Shown here one piece after another: positions 27,601-31,731 of a DNA stretch of 31,731 bases. The stretch comes from a virus. The stretch covers positions 1 to 31,731 of IMG/VR virus record IMGVR_UViG_3300035670_005765; one strand, written 5' to 3'. The notes beneath the pieces are model-generated. The model made no database searches. It was not told where the DNA came from and was given only the letters and a program-made list of their open reading frames with translations. Position 1 is the stretch's first letter, and each line of letters starts with the position of its first letter. A program made the translations under genes and the position numbers.

Positions 27601-29800
27601 CGCGTATAACCAAGTTGAAAATAAAAACCTAACAATAGGAGAATGGGTAAAACTAGACCAAGGTAAAGAAAAACTTTATGAGTATACCAAAGAGGTTAAC
27701 ACTGTTCAGGGTAAGTTAATCACCCACTTAGAGAAGACTGTAGAAGAAGTTAATAAAGACATAAAAGCAGGAAAGATAACCAGCCAGGAAGCCAACAAGC
27801 GTATAACCGAGACCACCTTCAAGACGATTGTAGAACATACAACAGGAGAACAAGGCGAAGCTCTAATAGAACAACTAAGCAAACTACGTGAGTTCAATAA
27901 GACCGTAGCAGAAATCAAAGAGTTTGGAGATACTAGTGAGACTAGAAGTCATCTTTTTGAGGCGTTACACGCTGCTAATGTTGGAGCACAACAAGCCTTA
28001 TTAGAAGATGCGGCGGTTACTGGTATCTTTAGTAAAGAGCTGCAAGCCTCTACTTATGCAACAGATACAGGTAAGCTGACTAACGAAAATCTATACCGCG
28101 CTTTTAGCACAGGCATCCTTGCTGTTACTGACGCTGTTCAAAAACAGGTAGATAACGGGAGTATTTCTGAGAGTGAAGCCAAAGGTGTATTTAGTTATCT
28201 AGCTATGGGGGGCATGTTACCTGAAGCCATACAGAAGAGCTATGAAGAACAAGAAGCCGAAATAAGAAAGCGGTTTGGTAATAATGAAGAAAGAGCAGAC
28301 GAAGCCATAGGGAAGTTTAGGGTGAGCTTCTTAAAAACCTTAGCTGCTAGTAATGGAGAAACACCTAGCATACTAGAGACTATTGCACAAAATAGCGGTT
28401 ATGTCGCGGCTACAGCTAATTGGAGAAGTATAGCTGAACAGAGTAACGCAATGTTAGATAACGCAGATAATCTCACTGCGGAAGAACAAAAACAATATCT
28501 AGACTTAGCTAAAACATCTATCTCTAAACTTGAAGAGATAGAACAACAACAACTAGCAGCAAGTGGTAAATTAAGTTCTACACAACCATCTGTAGAACTA
28601 CCTAAGTTACCTGATACAACTACTTCACAACTACCGGGAGAAGCTCCTAGTCTACCTAACCCCACACAAACTCCAGAAGAAGTAAATAAAGTTGTAACTC
28701 CACCGAGTTTAGACATGGGAGGCACACCAAGCCCTGAACAGGTATCTGTGCCTACTTCTACACCTGATATTGCTGGTATAGGTAAGACCACCGCTAAACC
28801 AGTGTCTACTGCCGGTGCTCCAAATAACCCTGCGTTTATGGACGCAGAAGGAAACAGTATACAATCCTCACAAATGTGGAATGATGTAGAAACTGCACAA
28901 GTAGCCATACATAACTTGGGAAGGAAAGTGCAAAACAGATGGGAAGTAGAAGAAGCAGTAGCAAATAGGAAAAAACGAGATTCCACGTTAAGAAGGACGT
29001 TTAGTATCGCCGAAGGACTAAGTATCCTAGCTGTCCCTACAATCTTTGCCGCTATACAAGGTGACATACCTCTAGGTGAACAGATACAAGGACTTGCTTC
29101 CGGCACAGCACAGTCTTTACTAACCATGGGGAGTTTTAAAGAATCCACGATAAACTCTATGGCTAAAGGAGATATTGCTGGACTAGAAAGAATGCAAAAA
29201 GCAGCGGCTAAGTTAGAGCACGCTCGTATGAGAGACTACTTTAGATACTACGATTCTCCTACAGAAGCATTAGCTCGTAGCTTCGGCAATGAGTTAATGA
29301 TTCGAGGTATGGGCGCTATAGGTAACGAATTAGGTACTCTATTCGATATAACTAGAGGCATAGACCCACTACTAGCTAGTGAAACCGGAGCGGGTAGACT
29401 TATTACCGAAGTAGCTGCCGGTATGATAGGTAAAGTCGTTAGTGGAGCTTTGACCGGCGCACCTGTAGGTAACTACTCTTCTACACAGACTGATATAACC
29501 CAAGCCATTATGGAAAACGCAGCTAAATCTGTACAAACTATCCAAAACTATATAATGGATAATTTGTCTAATATAGCTAGCGATATGGATGATGACTTTA
29601 ACCTGTGGGTAGGTCAAGAAGAAGAAAATAGCACTACTGTAGCCTTAGACAACCGTAGTTCCGGGGATAACTTTAATCCAGAAACTAAAGTCGCTCTTGA
29701 CGCAACAGAGTTCGTACAAGTAGTCCAGATTGGAGAAGAGAGCGTAAGTCTAGCCCAAGAGCTTGGACTTATTAACTACGACGCTGAACCTTATGTATAA
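15611..29800 (+). CDS. Giant 4729-residue tape-measure-position protein with PLD motifs and a DFDGD motif
   Basis: A single intact frame. It occupies the tape-measure position, after the chaperone pair and before baseplate-position genes, so it is probably a tail protein ejected into the host. About residues 190-640 form a two-HKD phospholipase D-type domain: HAK (His310, Lys312) with Asp318 and STQN (330-333), then HSK (His540, Lys542) with Asp548, GSAN (564-567) and NIE (Glu584). The next 2000 residues are mostly helical and unassigned. Coiled coils lie at about 2730-2775, 3075-3150 and 3400-3470. GDFDGDSY sits at 3381-3388 (Asp3382, 3384 and 3386) and resembles the catalytic metal motif of double-psi barrel RNA polymerases. 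A Pro/Thr/Ser-rich linker (about 4320-4410) precedes a C-terminal part with a hydrophobic stretch at about 4464-4485. The start is the first Met in frame and has no Shine-Dalgarno sequence. A polyvalent injected protein is an alternative to a true tape measure. Confidence 0.75.
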   Translation: MADSVVTNQSQLIALLADSKLVTHVSKEITKTYFTTEITLARAIQDALSSEGHTVDLGLIKDFIGNRHLLLTHLPEVAQQWERLNKTKGEKTKVEDVSPDILESNPTEDFLGDIRLNAADPFRAMRSFADKFSRAEINQFGGSFRLNAARTTESYRALGEYYTGRLEKTINNTSQTFKSLESRASVYGEVSGYYSRATELDYFSMFTQGERGKQGFKGSFFQLQEVSTLSALYNREGKTEVATQVLTAADYNDERIDSPVNSIRQMAAKQIKKKIDILAANTISQNLAYRYKDKTNLEVSGVTMAEGSIHAKIGYFYDKGEDDVTGFLVSTQNITPTLSKTTTVEDMLLINRPNQREGEGDDTYNMRLASYNKLAKQVKAASDAMLSLMSTKEGNLYDQFNRSKQFITEFTERIGDQLQRGVRETEGGVFANHEILPALKGIIKSAAESETKHVTMSMQYLEKALLERNVLGEDTFKDLETLAKDNRLRIGVSAGSIGDTQGLYYMLSTLDRMEDGESKDFIKSLIKNDSFTILPTQLQHSKSLAVFDREKDSDRFNLIEYFLGSANISKAGMADIGGTTTNIEVSMLVKGDYLDLLSNEDKEGITSNYLYGIGRNFSEGSRTQGMLIERRGDAKQVNNAISMLNALGALDRQDPNNKDKTGRLSFSRRYILDKDAEAGYRLTGIDVTIGDESKGERTYSLGFTVGTERKFVRNQDGIGKVQEVPVLYINKTQRILGGLIYKNEAPRTLHFQQFNLETGKVKTKELKQGESYLANAIDILGGLVSTMDSSMKYDANVRSLVSTYKNIDQKDIRYGIDRMLAETIQVAFTSLNNKKLNVNGLDLIDTIGALRRLSDKDAKQVLVKVSRILNVSNTEGIHGKQAESIRGQEIDKIIRNIYSGLSSDRGTEHLTTDITEQFYGLIRSSLGLANLDEPKANQFTQMFSDLAITALKHSEVGYRTYIKEIEEGRGQIYHRMVDAFQQPHTQNYSQGQALHALPVYGLTNVVDNRLAAFIQEKTGLILNPYSLMHGETLGTMKDSQGNIIQGEYLRGIQKGAGRAETEQYYEAYGGLQKIEGGAPVVHDAFGLAQSMPTLQAVTRKEFRKRTLDMLRALGTAEADNIASLLTSTTFDKVNSEGKSGEDIENQILYYFPYAKTEQISQRMGNLTSTRPMFDASNSFIKYALSFGAYGRYNQFKEDRTKIIDGALPGSLPVQQFEALQQEKKARGEDVSYLEIAKEWSMQDEGLGKGFLGSERPRLISIIMGATQLSDYGIYNPEYNKGDESQGLYEQGMKYLKPHRVQVNGTLSSTRTSPIDLARKVQEVLKPGTIFIARDRAVESKDLLNKFAEDIQVLLKSQFATAANADTSDWKIDYTDLTEEGLIAKAKGLRDLLENKSDITDSDLFRAVTETLNVFKKYHKSVSIGYENNLGNKKINFKIRKGVYSPTDFSEKSGVYTPADPSQEIRGLNNTLVSIGDVEPGDAQFTLRAFSFFDGNSEYKVGPMKIAIPAHSARELNAYSVLGHVALNSNANNTFLLDVETYTVEDFMSGMRAGTILPKGPFRGGRKELFETLANIYEGVPTNLLPSHMQRKNISGETQRISAEDIFAYVSSSQIKGFNFELGLGLLSGGEKGSGALLKRMRSGTEIAQSLALMFIDAKGSTIGGDNNKRLLLSRLASSLEKSGDQQQFATALKIRAGNQPISDKFTSFSATPGISGLSIFSGLASLVSIDKEESLESALLKTVIEALGNEEAAKELGNRSSNLLEYLFKAENKLYITDEGSDKFTFKDTFETKPIGLLAFLAKASSDIYADIKLDDDKNSRYNIGGLGEAVMDSRNIFEDTSLLDNTEDKLSGVLRILSRVTGDSSIGGQYQLGHRRRALYTELIKLQQATKGNLDKAFTVHNMLSSANLDMYTNDFIKLLQSEVPEDRMLALEDLANTDSVARKVAYMKSNDANIRLVTEEYSHGSSIYELATVNYTEKISKRLGKPITQREALSLLEKTENNAEFFTFRAALAEELQKLNAQVGEPNEVLNKLMQTSNNLFGIEGGLSESDIRDYMSILNNGDPLSQAKKKGTSGYYSALEAYAGLAGPVLENAQRTMARAFGIILPDQIKIQEILKRAHAGQTLTDSEVRLLKETEFSLGSIRDAIQQQRAVLMPAEFAMSKIATPTGSKNVTALEGHLARSMTKRQLDLYTYSPNEYTDVSSVQEALFVLARIYEGTLTTDKQITSKYQLKLHNLGFGAIAPLLDTSGESRKTVNKINKVKALHKTEASVVDFLVNYNSMFRKSLPGEDVNIDAGVELLYKLTEGDETTVKEHMEKVNQITLGEVSSASMSFEEQIQRRTYLLAEYIYDQRGGHKVLERKVDEQLGKFTNLASTKSVKSEQYIEELKAKTERTPEEERILRLWDTYLKTNNYEEIVKEEKSIMMRQGRETEIERLSSLGGLRKKIEHVQSTNEGNAYLEAMKSLYTVATEQAKYSPNSKIRSEAERQKTLLKQSRFIALPNYSLVSSDFEGNLVLKHRSTSSGQVGMSTGVILGLDVLEKMSLLFQTDSHPALKAQHQLIKQLSKTQKIIDRVEKEMLSTGKVTVTQEEYQELQTLEDLMAASKLTTLDIMQNKNSIRQSTANRLNMMGASYIAVNSLLVGQDEVALGSRAERHSGSETTGGTLRFTGSARPSYKELEELMYDPSGFKFLSIAQKQVANIQEKAATLVENDPTRIRLEAKAQAWNTILDSNRQSRLTTINNRIEELNAEKESLQAKIDEAKANNGGAETLQIRNWMENISDIETDSKNLTVAQELAAKSENLVWKHSNTLSWDQYKIMSGMRDKIEKTRLWAESNTAKNPGLDRLADLSNRLLNNEESFDRQTYLEWQAEVKRVSNLKGHQGNALNAHGLTQADSKSELNKIKKRAKSNLKSWQNDLTYLQQLQAKQPNAKIKGKTIQSIINNKLSNPVLTPYIMGEDNDAIRAKATSIIAWMNKAEQNLNILTTEQQDIFRQARTSMYTAASSLLNAGNPSGSEAYVELDVYRRFNIELSSFQSKIKSFTIDYKELVDDGMYKKFNAIEKTLRMGVLELSPVNRLKRIEIDAKMLKSYEADIIKYQTKRDKLEKNKDIIKATNLREENISLQRNLKQQETELRKLNDKILSIKPGTEEFTAILLEQVQLDTKIAETRNKLKTTQVALGKVLQKDINGKTVEHRLLLLEGGINKTGEYISSYNEQISNLSQKRDALKSKFESIEKLNQWVSRLQDLAKAYGNKDYKNINSSYVIQKLESSGVRMDLFELEIITGSRVLSKDKRDILAEVDRKALQAGMQIGRSGALYGSFDSSRGGAAGITGVNPITADEMYNSRIRETGSLFGTDTNSSATLMMISAFGFQYVGLGDFDGDSYQAALTSVTKIRGNIARLTEEERDLQRTIAGLKKAKSTAINKEEKTKLNREIHTYQARLKTKSEEKAEAEKKLNTVRQQSRESTVNSMDEARKGIRAYTMDYLALPGYLFGSNEDGDKFAFKDSDLAGLVKQFRDTLGGLYDRSGDTDNVVGGFAYIRQAKEGEDKLANTNFTVDKEALIAEKGQVEAARLVDAIGTWHSRYVEHKAEDIKLEELSLEEYQKQMVRWVPQVESVYMTISTAGKILKNSSGSQISSTDLHSIQSLMGQTGGGLLGKVYNTIVPSVTGRIGDHLMNRLMSDEVSQDALTNAVDAQLRAKPSANQKTASSKDYTYTTEVNEVLKNIKKRTTGSTPWASVQKKGEKDASTAYRFLLGIQQFLRDAALKPKEGAGLVAATGNFKLSDQAKKLIADKGIKGLTVESLSKLKGYDSILALENVAREHKNGRDFLEIVSQDFLGSAANTVLTDLYGENESKPVDESMTAFAMLRLITDYAGGNSKNMAEMFDADKYLYAPALLQAHERLSEGKTNHTREDTVKQVITSLLGKFQSNFIVSSVMEGGKGITIDQTEKTLLAHKIELKVKDGVYSLDTESEKATKGGKQNITNQVQEDLNAYNQVENKNLTIGEWVKLDQGKEKLYEYTKEVNTVQGKLITHLEKTVEEVNKDIKAGKITSQEANKRITETTFKTIVEHTTGEQGEALIEQLSKLREFNKTVAEIKEFGDTSETRSHLFEALHAANVGAQQALLEDAAVTGIFSKELQASTYATDTGKLTNENLYRAFSTGILAVTDAVQKQVDNGSISESEAKGVFSYLAMGGMLPEAIQKSYEEQEAEIRKRFGNNEERADEAIGKFRVSFLKTLAASNGETPSILETIAQNSGYVAATANWRSIAEQSNAMLDNADNLTAEEQKQYLDLAKTSISKLEEIEQQQLAASGKLSSTQPSVELPKLPDTTTSQLPGEAPSLPNPTQTPEEVNKVVTPPSLDMGGTPSPEQVSVPTSTPDIAGIGKTTAKPVSTAGAPNNPAFMDAEGNSIQSSQMWNDVETAQVAIHNLGRKVQNRWEVEEAVANRKKRDSTLRRTFSIAEGLSILAVPTIFAAIQGDIPLGEQIQGLASGTAQSLLTMGSFKESTINSMAKGDIAGLERMQKAAAKLEHARMRDYFRYYDSPTEALARSFGNELMIRGMGAIGNELGTLFDITRGIDPLLASETGAGRLITEVAAGMIGKVVSGALTGAPVGNYSSTQTDITQAIMENAAKSVQTIQNYIMDNLSNIASDMDDDFNLWVGQEEENSTTVALDNRSSGDNFNPETKVALDATEFVQVVQIGEESVSLAQELGLINYDAEPYV

Positions 29801-29803
29801 ATT

Positions 29804-30418
29804 ATGCTAGATAATACCCAAACCTACTTGACTAGTATGATAGAGCCTTATTTCTATCAGGAGTGGACACACCACGACATCTATACGTTATGCAATAAAC
29901 CTTATAAGATAATGTTCGGCTTTGGTAATGTATCTCCATGGCAGTTAGATATACTAGCTGACCCTGTTCAACCTTTTAATACCAAACAGCCCGAACTATT
30001 CGGCTACATAGAAGCACAACCAATCCCGGTACTACTTATACCAGAAGAAGAAGCGGACAATTATACAGCAACATTTAAAGTTAAAGGAAATTATTATCTT
30101 GCTATAGAACCTAAGGAAAATATCATAGAGACTAACGGGTGTAATACAGTCCTGTTTAAGGGTACTCTAGACCACGATAAAGTTAATGCCGTCGCTAGCC
30201 CTAATAGCTATCGCTCTGTTGGTGTATATATAAACAGTGAGTTAAGTACAAACAACATGGAGCTCCTAGAAGAACTCTTTATAAAACAGACCGCTCCGTT
30301 TATAGATAAAAGTCAAGCACGAGGAGACTTACTATATCTACGACACCTCGATACGCCAGCATATATCACTCCTAGATTAGTAGAAGAAGTTATAGAAGTA
30401 GTTACATTCGGTAATTAG
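29804..30418 (+). CDS. Unrecognised 204-residue protein after the giant gene
   Basis: No family is recognised. The protein is soluble-looking and acidic with many Tyr, Pro and Asn residues, and has no signal peptide or membrane segment. It starts three bases after the stop of the giant gene and has no Shine-Dalgarno sequence, so it is probably translated by coupling to it. Genes directly after the tape measure in contractile-tailed phages usually encode hub, tail-end or baseplate proteins, and a role there is a positional guess. Confidence 0.7.
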   Translation: MLDNTQTYLTSMIEPYFYQEWTHHDIYTLCNKPYKIMFGFGNVSPWQLDILADPVQPFNTKQPELFGYIEAQPIPVLLIPEEEADNYTATFKVKGNYYLAIEPKENIIETNGCNTVLFKGTLDHDKVNAVASPNSYRSVGVYINSELSTNNMELLEELFIKQTAPFIDKSQARGDLLYLRHLDTPAYITPRLVEEVIEVVTFGN

Positions 30419-30425
30419 AAGACTA

Positions 30426-31451
30426 ATGGCTAACACTAATGCTCCACAGAAGACTATAAACGCCACCACTAATAGTGGTGTAGATAACTCTAACGCGGCA
30501 GTATTAGCTACAGTTACTGTTCCAGAACCGGCGCCAATATACCAAGACGATGATGATTATACTGAGTTTACCGGGGATTATGATAGACGGGTATACCGCG
30601 ATAACCAGAAAGATATATTTACCGTAGAGTTTACAGACCTTAAAGGGAAAAAGGGAACATTCCACTTTGATTTACTGCCCGCTATAGAAAATCGCGGTGG
30701 TGGTAATACCCGCTCGGGTGATGTCCCAGAAGCTAAAGCAGGTATCCTACGAATGCTGGAGACTAGACATAAAAATATAGTAGTCCCAGGTGCTACACCA
30801 GTTGTTCAAAGTATAGGTATTAAAAGCGCTCTAGTTAATCTCGTTGGCTGCTTCACTGGAGAAGAAGGTAACTCCGCAACCTCTAAGACAAAACGTGATG
30901 TCCTTATTCTGGAAAACGGTGACCAAACACCAACTTCTGAAAATGCTTATGTTAAAGCAACCGCTTTCCATAATGAGGTAGTCCTTCCTATGACACCCGT
31001 TACTGTTACTGTTCAGGCATCTAAAGGCTCAGACGGTGTAATAAAAATGGTGTACACAGGCGTCATTATTAAATTTAAAGACTTCGCTGTACGTAGTAAT
31101 AGAAACTACTACACCATTGACTTACTCGTTACTTCCTACGCCGCTCACCAAGTTAGCACCGTAGCTCCTAAGTCTGATGTAGATAAAGCATTAGAAAACG
31201 CTAGCGATGAAGATAAAGCCGCTATTAAAGCAGCACAAGATAAAGTTAATGCAGATACGAAAAAACTTGAAGAGGCTCGTGAAACACACGCCGCAGCTCC
31301 TACTGCTAAAACAGATGATGGTAATCCAGTCGATACTAGTGCCGCCGCTCAAGCAGTTAAAGATGCTAACGATGCACTAGCTGTATCTAAAAGCGAACTT
31401 GATGCCGCTGTTAAAAAAGCTAACGAAAATAAAAAACCTAAATCTTTTTAA
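30426..31451 (+). CDS. Probable baseplate or tail hub protein with coiled-coil tail
   Basis: The product has 341 residues. Residues about 60-245 look like a beta-rich domain; the stretch KSALVNLVGCFTGEEGN, later VTVTVQASKG and then RSNRNYYTIDLLVTSY recalls tail-end adaptor or hub proteins of myoviruses, although I cannot name a family. The first 40 residues are a disordered Asn/Thr/Pro-rich leader. The last 95 are a Lys/Ala/Asp-rich helical or coiled-coil tail with phrases such as DEDKAAIKAAQDKV and AAAQAVKDANDALA. It follows the 204-residue gene after seven bases, with AGAAG about 5 bases before the ATG as a weak ribosome binding site. The role is inferred from position and texture. Confidence 0.7.
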   Translation: MANTNAPQKTINATTNSGVDNSNAAVLATVTVPEPAPIYQDDDDYTEFTGDYDRRVYRDNQKDIFTVEFTDLKGKKGTFHFDLLPAIENRGGGNTRSGDVPEAKAGILRMLETRHKNIVVPGATPVVQSIGIKSALVNLVGCFTGEEGNSATSKTKRDVLILENGDQTPTSENAYVKATAFHNEVVLPMTPVTVTVQASKGSDGVIKMVYTGVIIKFKDFAVRSNRNYYTIDLLVTSYAAHQVSTVAPKSDVDKALENASDEDKAAIKAAQDKVNADTKKLEEARETHAAAPTAKTDDGNPVDTSAAAQAVKDANDALAVSKSELDAAVKKANENKKPKSF

Positions 31452-31466
31452 AAAACTACACTACCC

Positions 31467-31731
31467 ATGACTACTAACTTTATTAAAGCCGTAGATAACA
31501 TATACTGGCCTATGGGTGGCTACAATACCATGGTGACAGTGATACCTGAATCAGAGTTGGCAGACGCTGTAACTTTTAATGGACCTACATGGTACGCCTC
31601 ATCCCTCTATACAGAAAACGGACCTTACTACTTATTCGACTTAAATGAGGTGGGTTATACCTCTGGTCAACTATATAGAGTGTATAACGACAAGTTTAGA
31701 TTTCAATACGCCGCGCGCGCTTATAAAGATA
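31467..31731 (+). CDS. Probable tail or baseplate protein, cut by the right edge
   Basis: An open frame starts at the ATG at 31467 (MTTNFIKAVDNIYWPMGGYN) and stays open for 88 codons to the end of the window. It is rich in Tyr, Asn, Gly and Trp, like many tail and baseplate proteins, but has no motif I recognise. It follows the previous gene after 15 bases on the same strand. It is long enough, in series and of similar composition to its neighbours, so it is very probably real; the function is unknown. Confidence 0.65.
   Translation, partial: MTTNFIKAVDNIYWPMGGYNTMVTVIPESELADAVTFNGPTWYASSLYTENGPYYLFDLNEVGYTSGQLYRVYNDKFRFQYAARAYKD

Noticed and set aside
28399-29148. Minus-strand open frame of 249 residues inside the giant gene
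   Set aside because: It is the mirror of the Pro/Thr-rich linker and its flanks; its composition is Ser/Cys/Leu-rich as expected of a shadow frame, and the plus-strand frame is intact.

Overview
The window is a segment of the genome of a tailed phage (or prophage) with a contractile-tail, myovirus-like virion. The evidence is a tail sheath protein, a Mu-type portal, a Mu gpI-like prohead protease fused to a scaffold, and a gpE-like major capsid protein, together with dense packing of genes and almost no non-coding DNA. I see no tRNA, rRNA, CRISPR array, insertion sequence or integrase. The host cannot be read directly. Most start codons lack a clear Shine-Dalgarno sequence and GATC is nearly absent. 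Both would fit a cyanobacterial host, but that is an inference only.

Left arm, minus strand, read from 14179 down to 1: portal (12665-14179), a Cys-rich protein (11191-11949), protease/scaffold (9955-11187), major capsid protein (8609-9910), an Ala/Ser/Thr-rich virion-like protein (7482-8534), three unrecognised proteins in the head-to-tail connector position (6836-7441, 5089-6825, 4235-5083), a very large tail sheath (519-4118) and the start of a probable tail tube gene that runs off the left edge (1-431). One small gene with a SWIM zinc finger (12033-12668) lies on the opposite strand between the portal and the Cys-rich gene.

Right arm, plus strand, starting from the divergent 95-nt region at 14180-14274: a probable tail assembly chaperone pair (14275-15075 and 15096-15542) whose second frame is open across the end of the first and appears to be joined by a programmed -1 frameshift. 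A perfect hairpin abutting the next start codon follows, then a single 14.2-kb gene (15611-29800, 4729 residues), and then two tail/baseplate-position genes and a third that runs off the right edge.

The giant gene is the outstanding object. It sits where a tape measure gene is expected, carries two phospholipase D-type HKD motifs near its N terminus, long coiled coils, and a single GDFDGD motif at residue 3382 like the metal-binding signature of double-psi beta-barrel RNA polymerases. My working model is an ejected multi-enzyme tail protein that combines a tape-measure role with a PLD-family domain and possibly a virion RNA polymerase. The PLD assignment is fairly strong; the polymerase assignment is tentative and has calcium-binding alternatives.
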